Assembly (NCBI GenBank): GCA_021848345.1
Contig: JAJZUV010000003.1
Coordinates: forward strand, 124,001-188,000
Length of the DNA: 64,000 bases
Source: Pseudomonadota bacterium
GTDB lineage: Bacteria; Pseudomonadota; Gammaproteobacteria; Burkholderiales; Burkholderiaceae_C
Direction of reading: 5' to 3'
Shown here one piece after another: positions 46,020 through 53,357 of this stretch. Made by a program: the position numbers and the translations under genes. Each line of letters opens with the position of its first letter. Position 1 is the stretch's first letter. Below the pieces are notes generated by a model that searched no databases, had not been told where the DNA came from, and worked only from the letters and a program-made list of their open reading frames with translations.

Positions 46020-47744
46020 TCAGACAGCCAGGCCCGCGTTGCCCTTGACCCCGATCAGCCGCGGCTGGTTGGGCTTCAGGGGTTTGATGCTGGGGTTGTG
46101 CTTGAGGTATTCCTCGACCACTTCCCAGATCGGCGGGTTGCTCTTGTTCGCCGAGGCCTGCTGCACCGGCGCCCAGCCGGCGACCTTGTAGGTCTTCTTC
46201 GGGTCGATGAGCTTGCCGTTCAGGCGCATGTCCTGGATGCGATTGCCCTGCTTCTGCCCGGGTTCGCAGGCATAGGTCAGCGCACCCACGCGCACCATGT
46301 CCCCACCCTGCTGGTAGTAGGGATCGGGGTTGAACAGGTTGTCGCAGACGTCTTCCATCACCGCCTTCACCGTGGCGCCGGTCATCTCGGTCAGGGTGCA
46401 GTAGGGGTAGGTGATGGCCAGCTGGGTCATCAGCGCCTCGCGCGTGATGGGCTCGCCCGGCAGCAGGCTGCCGCCCCAGCGGAATCCCGGGGAGAAGGCC
46501 AGGTCGCCGCCGCGCACCGCCAGCATCGCGTCCAGCACCAGCTGATCCCAGGTGCCGTTGAAGTTGCCGCGGCGGTACAGCACGCCCTCGGTGTGCGCCA
46601 GCACCTCGGTGAGCTTGCTCTCGTAGGGCGCGCGGTGCTTCTTGATCAGCGCCTCCATGTCCGGGTCGGCCGGCAGCAGGTTCGAGAACACCGGCAGCAG
46701 GCGGTACTTGTAGCCCACCATCTTGCCCCCGCGCACGTCGAAGTCCATGACCGCCAGGAACTTGCCGTGCGAACCCGCGTTGGTCACCAGGGTCATGCCG
46801 CCGGAGGGCCGGCGAACTTCCACCGCCACCGCCTCGCCGTCGTGGGTATGGCCGCCGAAGATGCAGTCGATGCCCTCGACCATGCTGGCCATCTTGCGGT
46901 CCACGTCCATGCCGTTGTGCGACAGCACGACCACCAGTTGCGCCCCCTTGGCGCGCACTTCCTTGACCACCTTCTGCATGTGGTCCGTGTCGATGCCGAA
47001 GGTCCAGTCGGGCGTCAGGTAGGCCGGATTGGCGATGGGCGTGTAGGGGAAGGCCTGGCCGATCACCGCCACCTGCACCCCGTTCATCTGCTTCATCGTG
47101 TAGTACGGGAACACCGGATCGCCGAAATCGGAGGTCTTGACGTTCTGCGCGACGAAATCGATACGGCCCTTGAAGTCCTTGGCCAGCACCTGCTTGACCC
47201 GCTCCTGGCCGTAGGTGAACTCCCAGTGCGCGGTCATCACGTCCACGCCCAGCTGCAGCTGCGCGTCGATCATGTCCTGGCCTTCGGTCCACAGTGACAG
47301 GCCCGTGCCCTGCCAGGTATCGCCGCCGTCGAGCAGCAGAGCGCCGGGGCGGGCGGCCTTCAGGCGCTTGACCAGCGTGGCCAGGTGGGCGTAGCCGCCC
47401 ATCCTGCCGTACTGCTTGGCCGCGCGCTCGAAGTCCAGATAGGTGAAGGCGTAGGACTCGCGCGTGTTGGGCTTGAAGCCCACGCGCTTGAGGTAGTCCG
47501 CTCCCACCAGGTGCGGCAGGTGGCCGCTCATGGAGCCCACGCCGATGTTCACGCTGGGCTCGCGGAAGTACAGCGGCTGCAGGTGCGCGTGGCTGTCGGT
47601 CATGTGCAGGAAGTGCACATTGCCGCTGACCGGCGGGCTGTACAGCGCGTCGACCTCGGCGGCGCTGGCCTCGCGCATCAGGGGGAAACCGCTGGCGCCG
47701 GCCGCGGCCAGCACGCTCAGGAATTCGCGGCGGGTAATGCTCAT
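46020..47744 (-). CDS. soxB: Thiosulfohydrolase SoxB
   Basis: A 574-residue periplasmic dimanganese enzyme that hydrolyses sulfate from the cysteine-bound thiosulfonate on SoxY. A twin-arginine signal (TRREFLSVLAAAGASGF) directs export of the folded protein. Metal-binding residues are in HMTDSHAHLQP (Asp50, His52, His54), LDGGDTWQGTG, LSHNGMDVD and GGHTHDG. The C-terminal 5'-nucleotidase-type domain includes GFRWGGSLLPGEPIT and ITYPYCTLTEMTG. It is the last gene of the sox run, 98 bp after soxX with an intrinsic terminator between them. GAGG upstream is the ribosome-binding site. Confidence 0.97.
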   Translation of the reverse strand: MSITRREFLSVLAAAGASGFPLMREASAAEVDALYSPPVSGNVHFLHMTDSHAHLQPLYFREPSVNIGVGSMSGHLPHLVGADYLKRVGFKPNTRESYAFTYLDFERAAKQYGRMGGYAHLATLVKRLKAARPGALLLDGGDTWQGTGLSLWTEGQDMIDAQLQLGVDVMTAHWEFTYGQERVKQVLAKDFKGRIDFVAQNVKTSDFGDPVFPYYTMKQMNGVQVAVIGQAFPYTPIANPAYLTPDWTFGIDTDHMQKVVKEVRAKGAQLVVVLSHNGMDVDRKMASMVEGIDCIFGGHTHDGEAVAVEVRRPSGGMTLVTNAGSHGKFLAVMDFDVRGGKMVGYKYRLLPVFSNLLPADPDMEALIKKHRAPYESKLTEVLAHTEGVLYRRGNFNGTWDQLVLDAMLAVRGGDLAFSPGFRWGGSLLPGEPITREALMTQLAITYPYCTLTEMTGATVKAVMEDVCDNLFNPDPYYQQGGDMVRVGALTYACEPGQKQGNRIQDMRLNGKLIDPKKTYKVAGWAPVQQASANKSNPPIWEVVEEYLKHNPSIKPLKPNQPRLIGVKGNAGLAV

Positions 47745-47762
47745 GATGACGGATCCTCGACG

Positions 47763-47793
47763 AAAAAAAGCCCGCCGATGCAGCGTGGCGGGC
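47763..47793 (-). terminator. Intrinsic terminator between soxX and soxB
   Basis: On the minus strand GCCCGCC and GGCGGGC form a perfect 7-bp stem with a 10-nt loop, followed immediately by seven T. It lies 50 bp after the soxX stop and just before the soxB ribosome-binding site, so it should end or attenuate transcription before soxB. Confidence 0.8.
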
Positions 47794-47842
47794 AGCGCGG
47801 CACGACCGGGCCGCGCGAGGCGGCACCGGATCTGGAAAATCC

Positions 47843-48493
47843 CTACTTGTTGACCGGAGAGTTCGGATCCATCAGCAGGGCCATCACGTCCTTCATCTGC
47901 TGTTCGGTCAGGATCTTGTGGGCTCCGAAGGGCGGCATGTAGCTGCAGGCGTTGAAGGCCTCGGAGTTGTAGATGCGCGCCCAGGTGTACTTCAGGATGG
48001 CCTCGCTGTCGCCACGCAGCTTCGCGTAGTGGTACAGCTCGGGGCCGATGTTGCCCTGCGACGGATCGTTGGCGATCATCTTGTGGCAGGCCAGGCAGTT
48101 GCCGCCGTTGGGGCTGCCGGGCTTGTCGCTCCACTGCATGCCCTTGCCGTCCTCGGCGATCTTCAGGCCTTCCTTCCAGTTGCCCAGGTACTTGCCGTCG
48201 GCCGGGTAGACCACACCCGCCTGCGCCCTGGACTCGATCCCCTTGGCCACGCCGTCGGGCATCTTCTCCCCGAGGTAGGCGTACTTGGAGCATTCGTACT
48301 GCGCCGGCGTCTGCTGCAGGCGCGAGACCTTGGCCTGGCCCTTGTCGGCGAAGTCGTGCTTGAGGATGTCCTGGAAGGACGCGGTGGCGAAGGGGTTGCC
48401 GCCGGGACCGGCGGCCTCCTGCTTGGCGCCGGCGCAGCCCGCCAGCACGGCGGCCCCCAGCGCTGCCGACACAATGAGTGCTAGTTTGTTCAT
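47843..48493 (-). CDS. soxX: Cytochrome c subunit SoxX
   Basis: A 216-residue c-type cytochrome that pairs with SoxA to attach thiosulfate to SoxY. One haem motif CLACH lies at 133-137 with KMIANDPSQGNIGPELY after it, and a methionine ligand is expected near the C-terminus (MKDVMALLM). The signal ends in VLAGC at residues 16-20, a good lipobox, so the protein may be lipid-anchored rather than soluble. An AGGAG site precedes ATG 48493; the gap to soxA is 13 bp. Confidence 0.94.
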   Translation of the reverse strand: MNKLALIVSAALGAAVLAGCAGAKQEAAGPGGNPFATASFQDILKHDFADKGQAKVSRLQQTPAQYECSKYAYLGEKMPDGVAKGIESRAQAGVVYPADGKYLGNWKEGLKIAEDGKGMQWSDKPGSPNGGNCLACHKMIANDPSQGNIGPELYHYAKLRGDSEAILKYTWARIYNSEAFNACSYMPPFGAHKILTEQQMKDVMALLMDPNSPVNK

Positions 48494-48506
48494 GTCGTCT
48501 CCTGGC

Positions 48507-49349
48507 TCAGCGCTTGAAGGTCGGCGTGTGCAGCGTGGCTCCGTTGGAATTCACGCCCATGTACTCGATCAGGTCCATGACCGCGTTGGAGGTGAACTTC
48601 GGCGCCGGCCAGCGTTGCTGGCGCTCGCAGGCCAGCATGCGCCATTCCAGCGTGCGCGCCACGCCCTGCGAGTTCGGATACGCCGGCCAGGTGGCGTAGG
48701 AGCTGGCCGCCTCGGCATTGGTCAGGTTGGGCAGCGCGGAGATCTTGATGCGCTTGCCGCTCTCGGAGTGGCAGGCGGCGCAGGAAAAGCTGAAAGGTCC
48801 GGCACGGTAGAAGAACAGCTTCTTGCCGTTCTCGTAGGCCAGTCGCTCCTGCGGCGTGCCCTGCGGGATCGCGATCTTCATGCCGTCGGACTCGTGCGCG
48901 ACGTACATCGCGATGTTCTCCAGCGGCGAGGCGTTGCCGCCTTCCTTGGCGAAGTGGTCCTTGTCGGCCTGCATCGGCGTCAGCCCCTGCAGGGTCTCCA
49001 TGCAGGTCACGAGCCGCGACTCCAGGTCCTGCACGCGGCCGGTGTCGGCGAAATAGCGCGGCAGCTGCGCGTAGGCGCCCTTGACCACGCCCGGGCCCAG
49101 GCCCAGGTCGCACTGTTCCAGCGAGGCATGCTTCGGGCCCGCCTTCTCGGACCAGAGCTTCTTGCCGTCGTCGATGTTGAAATCGGCGGGGTTGCCGCCC
49201 ATCTCGTTCATCATCTGCAGGTAGGCGTTGCCTTCCTGCGTGACCGAATCGGCCCGCGCCTGGGCGGCGTAGCCGGCCATCAGCATCAGGACGGGCATCG
49301 TGAACCCGGCCAGCGCGGCCTTTTTCTTGCTGGATAGTCGCTGTTTCAT
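48507..49349 (-). CDS. soxA: Cytochrome c subunit SoxA (single-haem type)
   Basis: A 280-residue SoxA with a signal peptide ending in ARA or nearby. Only one haem motif is present, CAACH (190-194). The position of the first haem of dihaem SoxA proteins has none; Cys80 and Cys116 may form a disulfide there. The conserved Cys241 in RMLACERQQRW is the expected cysteine-persulfide ligand at the active haem. SoxA and SoxX form the enzyme that joins thiosulfate to SoxY. It sits between soxZ and soxX. Confidence 0.95.
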   Translation of the reverse strand: MKQRLSSKKKAALAGFTMPVLMLMAGYAAQARADSVTQEGNAYLQMMNEMGGNPADFNIDDGKKLWSEKAGPKHASLEQCDLGLGPGVVKGAYAQLPRYFADTGRVQDLESRLVTCMETLQGLTPMQADKDHFAKEGGNASPLENIAMYVAHESDGMKIAIPQGTPQERLAYENGKKLFFYRAGPFSFSCAACHSESGKRIKISALPNLTNAEAASSYATWPAYPNSQGVARTLEWRMLACERQQRWPAPKFTSNAVMDLIEYMGVNSNGATLHTPTFKR

Positions 49350-49387
49350 GGTCTCCTCGCGAACGGTTCGTGCAGCAGGGAACTCGG

Positions 49388-49411
49388 GGGGGCCCGCCGA
49401 ACCGGGCCCCC
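49388..49411 (-). promoter_or_regulatory. GC hairpin between soxZ and soxA
   Basis: GGGGGCCCG and CGGGCCCCC form a perfect 9-bp stem with a 6-nt loop in the 69-bp gap. No T-run follows. A role in mRNA processing or segmental stability of the sox transcript is plausible. Confidence 0.4.
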
Positions 49412-49418
49412 GGGGCGA

Positions 49419-49730
49419 TCACGAAACCGTGGTGCTTCCGGTCTGCGTCTCGCCCTTGTTGTCCAGCCAGGTCACGGAGACGGTGTCTCCGGACTTGCCG
49501 CCCTTGAAGCTGAACTCCAGGAACGGGTTCTTGGACACGGCGATTCCCCAGTCGCAGTGCAGCACTTCGGTGTCGCCGTGCTTGCACACCACGGTCTGGA
49601 TGAAGTGGGCGGGGATGATCTTGCCGTCCGGGCCCTTGAGCAGGCCGGTGTCCTCGGGGTGGGTCATCAGCACGCGGACGACGACGGTATCGCCGTCGAG
49701 GCTGGCGCGCATGCGCATCATGTTGGGCAT
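49419..49730 (-). CDS. soxZ: Thiosulfate carrier subunit SoxZ
   Basis: A 103-residue immunoglobulin-like protein that forms the SoxYZ carrier. It begins MPNMMRMRASLDGDTVVVRV and contains RVLMTHPEDTGL, IPAHFIQTVVCKHG and NPFLEFSFKGGKSGDTV, typical of the family. There is no signal peptide, as usual; SoxZ is exported with SoxY by Tat. A GGAG site precedes the start. It follows soxY by 54 bp. Confidence 0.97.
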   Translation of the reverse strand: MPNMMRMRASLDGDTVVVRVLMTHPEDTGLLKGPDGKIIPAHFIQTVVCKHGDTEVLHCDWGIAVSKNPFLEFSFKGGKSGDTVSVTWLDNKGETQTGSTTVS

Positions 49731-49784
49731 TTGAAACTCCGGTGAATGTTCGTTGGAAATCGTGGATTCGACGGGGGCGCGGGC

Positions 49785-50258
49785 TCAGCCGCCGCAGCCG
49801 CCCAGCGTGACCTTGATTTCCTTCTTGCTGTACAGCAGCTTGTTGCCCACCTTGGCGACGGCGTAGACGTCCGAGGTCTGCGCCATCTTGATGCGGGTGG
49901 CCACGCTGGGCACCGCGCCGTTCTTCAGATGGAAGGTGGCCGCCAGCGCATTGGGGTTCTTCTCCACGACGATGCCCAGCATGGTCACGCCGGCCGCGGT
50001 GGACTTGATGCCCACCGGCACCACCGCGCCGTTCTCCGCGATGTCGGGTCCGATGATCGACACTTCGGTGCTCGGGGTCGCGGTCGCGCCCATGGCCTTG
50101 GCCACTTCATCGAGCGACTTGACCGAGAACTCCTGGGCGTTCCAGCCCGGAGCATCGGCGGCCTGCGCGACAGAGGGCACGAGGCCGGCCGTGACGGCCA
50201 GGCCGGCCACGGTCGCGCCAGCACCGATCTGAATGACCTGACGACGAGACTGATTCAT
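49785..50258 (-). CDS. soxY: Thiosulfate carrier subunit SoxY
   Basis: A 157-residue periplasmic carrier. A twin-arginine signal (NQSRRQVIQIGAGATVAG) precedes the mature protein, which ends VTLGGCGG with Cys155 in the flexible swinging arm that carries sulfur intermediates. SLDEVAKAMG and KNPNALAATFHLKNGAVP are family features. ATG 50258 was chosen because upstream residues are not conserved. It follows soxD by 79 bp and precedes soxZ. Confidence 0.97.
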   Translation of the reverse strand: MNQSRRQVIQIGAGATVAGLAVTAGLVPSVAQAADAPGWNAQEFSVKSLDEVAKAMGATATPSTEVSIIGPDIAENGAVVPVGIKSTAAGVTMLGIVVEKNPNALAATFHLKNGAVPSVATRIKMAQTSDVYAVAKVGNKLLYSKKEIKVTLGGCGG

Positions 50259-50337
50259 TTGCAAAAACTCCTCACTGAGACATTGAGTGATGTGCGCGCC
50301 CGCGGGTTCAGCAGCGCGAACCGATGCAACTACTGAA

Positions 50338-51438
50338 CTACTGCTTTGCTCCATCCACCAGCCAGGTCGCGATCATCTTCGCGTCGCCCTCGCTGATACT
50401 TTGCGGGGGCATCGGGATACTCCCCCATGTGCCAGAACCGCCCTTGATGATGCGCTGGGTCAATTCTGCCACTTCCGTCTGCTTGCCCGCATATTTCTTC
50501 GCCACCTCCGCGTAGCCCGGCCCGACGACCTTGTTCGCGCCCATCGCATGGCAGGCGATGCAACCATGTTCCTTGAGCAGCGAGATCACCTTCGCGTTCG
50601 GGTCGGAAGCCGCGGCCTGCTTGGCTGCGGCGGCCTTCTCGAGTTCGGCCTTGCTGAGCGTCACCTGGCCGCGGATCGGGCCCCACTGGCGATACTGATC
50701 CTGCAGATTGCCCCAGGTGTTCATCGCGTAGTCGGGAATCGAGCTGGCCACGGCGGGCTTGGGAGCGCAGTTTTTCATGCACTCGACCGCGTGAACATCC
50801 GGGATACCCCCGTTACCCAGCACCTTACCCGAGGCCAGTACCACCTTGCCCCCCGGCCACATGCCGTGATTCCAGGTCATGCCGTTGCGGTTGGGCAGTT
50901 CATCCTGCACCTGCTGCACGTTCTGACGGGTGAGCACGAAGTTCGCCGGAACGATGTTGGCCAGGTTCAGCAGGTAGTCGACCAGCGAGTAGGTCTCGTC
51001 CCAGGTCAGGGTGTCCGGCGCGGTCCACGGCATCGCGCGGTGGATGTAGTCGAACAGGGTCGAAAGCGTCGACAGGCGCTCCAGCGAGGTCCCGATGCCC
51101 TCGGAGGGATTGGCCAGCTTGGACACCCAGCCGGTCTTCATCTCCTCCTTGGTGGCCTGGAAGGCCCCCACCAGCGGCGGGAACACCGCGTTGGAGTCGG
51201 CGAAGTCGCCGTGGCAGGAAGCGCACTTGGCCTCCCACAGCTTGGTGCCTTCGGCGACCGTGCCCTTGCCGTCGGGCAGACCCTTGAAATCCGGGCGCAC
51301 GTCGATGTTCCAGGCGTGGATCTCCGCCGGCGTGGCGGCGCGCCCGAGCGAGGCGCCGGGGTTGGCTGCCCACGCGGCCGAGGCCACGGCGGCCAGCGCG
51401 GCCGCGAGCGCTGCTTTACGAATGGGCGAGTTGAACAT
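50338..51438 (-). CDS. soxD: Dihaem cytochrome SoxD, sulfur dehydrogenase subunit
   Basis: A 366-residue exported cytochrome with a signal peptide (1-25, AWA cleavage). Two haem c motifs are present: CASCH (72-76) and CIACH (293-297). It accepts electrons from SoxC. ATG 51438 is preferred over an ATG at 51447 because it has a well-placed GGAG; it overlaps the end of soxC by 23 bp, implying coupled translation. Presence of SoxCD means thiosulfate sulfane sulfur can be fully oxidised rather than stored as globules. Confidence 0.95.
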   Translation of the reverse strand: MFNSPIRKAALAAALAAVASAAWAANPGASLGRAATPAEIHAWNIDVRPDFKGLPDGKGTVAEGTKLWEAKCASCHGDFADSNAVFPPLVGAFQATKEEMKTGWVSKLANPSEGIGTSLERLSTLSTLFDYIHRAMPWTAPDTLTWDETYSLVDYLLNLANIVPANFVLTRQNVQQVQDELPNRNGMTWNHGMWPGGKVVLASGKVLGNGGIPDVHAVECMKNCAPKPAVASSIPDYAMNTWGNLQDQYRQWGPIRGQVTLSKAELEKAAAAKQAAASDPNAKVISLLKEHGCIACHAMGANKVVGPGYAEVAKKYAGKQTEVAELTQRIIKGGSGTWGSIPMPPQSISEGDAKMIATWLVDGAKQ

Positions 51439-52783
51439 TGCGCACATCTCCAGTTGCTTCGACTTGCCAGGTTTGAATCGCGTTGTTGTGGTAGACCGAG
51501 CGCGTGCCGCGCACCTTGCGCAGCTGCTCGTAGGTCGGCTGCACGTAGCCGGTCTCGTCGACCGCGCGGCTTTGCAGGAAGGCGCTGCCGCCGTTCCACA
51601 CCCAGGGGATGTTGAACCGGGTCAGGGCCTTGTTCTGCACCGGACCTTCCAGGCGCGCCGGGTGCCAGTTCACGCCGCCGTCGAAGGAGACGTCGACGCG
51701 CTTGATGCGCCCGCGCCCCGACCAGGCGATGCCGGTGACGTTGTACAGCCCCTTGTCCATCAGCACCTGTCCGCCGGACGGAGAAGTGATCACCGACTTG
51801 CACTCCATCAAGGACGTGTACTGGCGGAACTTGCCGTCGGGCATGAGGTCGACGTAGCCCAGCACCTCGTCCTTCGCGGCGAAGGGCTCGGTACCCAGCT
51901 TGATGCGCCGCAGGTACTTGATGTTGGACACGCCTTCCACGCCCGGCACCACCAGGCGCAGCGGGTAGCCGTTCTCCGGACGCAGCATCTCGCCGTTCTG
52001 GCCGTAGGCCACGAGCACCTCGCCCGACAGCACCAGGGACATCGGGATGGTGCGGGTCTCGTGCGAACCGTCGGCACCCTCGGCGAGGATGAATCGCACC
52101 CCCTTGAGGTTGGCGCCGCAGTCCTCGAGCAGCTTGATCAGCGGCACGCCGGTGAATTCGCTGCACGACACCATGCCGTGGGTGTACTGCACGGTCGGCA
52201 CCGCCACGTTGCCCCATTCCATCGCCGAGTTGGCCCCGCATTCGATGAAGTGGATGCGCGACACCGGCTGCATGCGCATGATGTCGCCGACGGTGTAGAC
52301 CTTGGGATTGCGCACCAGGCCTTCCTCGCCCATGACCATCAGTCGATGCTGGGAGGGATCGATCTCGTACCAGCCCTGGTGGGAGCGATTGAAGTGCAGG
52401 CCCGACGGGGTGATGATGCCGAACATGCCCTGCAGCGGAGCGAAGGCCACGTTGGCCTGGTTGACCGCCGACAGGCCCGGGCTGATGCGACGCACCAGGT
52501 TGGCCTCGTACTTGGAGGGCATGCCGTAGGGCGGCTCGTCCACCGGACGGCCCAGCGTGGTGCCCCACTCCGGCTTGTCCAGGATCAGTTTGGAGCCCTT
52601 GTCCGACGCCTCGTCGGCATAGGCGGTGGCCGCTCCCGTGGCGACCATCGCCGCGCTGGCGCCGGCGAAGGCCCGACGCAGGAAATCGCGCCGGCCCGAC
52701 TGCACCTGCTGGATCTGCTCGGGGCTCAGGAAATTCTCCGGCGCGGGACGCAGCCGGCCTAGCTTGTTGCTGTAGTCACTCAT
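51416..52783 (-). CDS. soxC: Sulfane dehydrogenase molybdenum subunit SoxC
   Basis: A 455-residue molybdopterin enzyme of the sulfite oxidase family. A Tat signal (GRRDFLRRAFAGASAAMVA, from residue 30) is consistent with a folded cofactor-loaded protein. Cys182 in HFIECGANSAMEW is the expected molybdenum ligand. TVQYTHGMVSCSEFTGVPL and VDVSFDGGVNWHPARL belong to the family. It heads the structural sox genes, 29 bp after the ArsR regulator, and overlaps soxD. Confidence 0.96.
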   Translation of the reverse strand: MSDYSNKLGRLRPAPENFLSPEQIQQVQSGRRDFLRRAFAGASAAMVATGAATAYADEASDKGSKLILDKPEWGTTLGRPVDEPPYGMPSKYEANLVRRISPGLSAVNQANVAFAPLQGMFGIITPSGLHFNRSHQGWYEIDPSQHRLMVMGEEGLVRNPKVYTVGDIMRMQPVSRIHFIECGANSAMEWGNVAVPTVQYTHGMVSCSEFTGVPLIKLLEDCGANLKGVRFILAEGADGSHETRTIPMSLVLSGEVLVAYGQNGEMLRPENGYPLRLVVPGVEGVSNIKYLRRIKLGTEPFAAKDEVLGYVDLMPDGKFRQYTSLMECKSVITSPSGGQVLMDKGLYNVTGIAWSGRGRIKRVDVSFDGGVNWHPARLEGPVQNKALTRFNIPWVWNGGSAFLQSRAVDETGYVQPTYEQLRKVRGTRSVYHNNAIQTWQVEATGDVRNVQLAHS

Positions 52784-52812
52784 CCTCGTACTCGCTGGTT
52801 GGCTGTGGGTAC

Positions 52813-53202
52813 CTAGGTGCGCCGGGCCAGGCGCTCGGATTGCGAAACCGAATCCGGATCGTCCAGTTCGATCGCGATCTGGGTGCACACGGTGCGGCAC
52901 AGCTGAACCGCCTTCTCGCTTTGCACCCGGTAATGAATCTGATTGCCCACGCGACGCTTGGCCACGATGCCCGCCTGGTACAGCACCTTCAGATGCTGCG
53001 AGACGTTCGGCTGCGTGGACTCCACCGCATCCATGATGTCGCCCACGCTCTTCTCGTGCGTGCAGATCGCGTTCAGGATGCGCAGGCGCAGCGGCGTGGC
53101 CAGCACGCCGAACAGCTCGGCCGCGGAGTCGAACACCCGCTCGGCGGCCTGCGCGTCGGATTCGTCGCCGAGCAGCTGGGGAGAAAGGGCCGGGGTTGGC
53201 AT
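52813..53202 (-). CDS. ArsR-family transcriptional regulator of the sox genes
   Basis: A 129-residue winged-helix repressor. The recognition region is STQPNVSQHLKVLYQAGIV, with RRVGNQIHYRV as the wing. Cysteines at 47 (NAICTHE) and 106 (TVCTQ) align with the two cysteines that form a sulfur bridge in the persulfide sensors SqrR and BigR; Cys102 is a third. It is probably a SoxR-type repressor that releases DNA when reactive sulfur appears. ATG 53202 is used; a GTG at 53205 is the alternative. A candidate promoter and operator lie directly upstream. Confidence 0.9.
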   Translation of the reverse strand: MPTPALSPQLLGDESDAQAAERVFDSAAELFGVLATPLRLRILNAICTHEKSVGDIMDAVESTQPNVSQHLKVLYQAGIVAKRRVGNQIHYRVQSEKAVQLCRTVCTQIAIELDDPDSVSQSERLARRT

Positions 53203-53224
53203 CACTGGTTAATGAAATGTGCGT

Positions 53225-53270
53225 ATAAGCAATGACTTATGAATTGTAGGGTAGACGGCGACGCCGTCCA
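53225..53270 (-). promoter_or_regulatory. Promoter and operator of the sox regulator and operon
   Basis: On the minus strand TGGACG (53270-53265), a 16-bp spacer and TACAAT (53248-53243) resemble a sigma-70 promoter. Just downstream, over the expected transcription start, is the inverted repeat ATAAG-N6-CTTAT (53225-53240). Its place fits a repressor site for the ArsR protein encoded 22 bp further on. Confidence 0.55.
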
Positions 53271-53357
53271 GCCCCGCCGCATAGTGCTTTCCCTATGCGC
53301 CGGGGCGAAAAGTTGATGCGGGAGGGGGATTGCGGCGCGTGCGGCCGGCCGCCGGAC

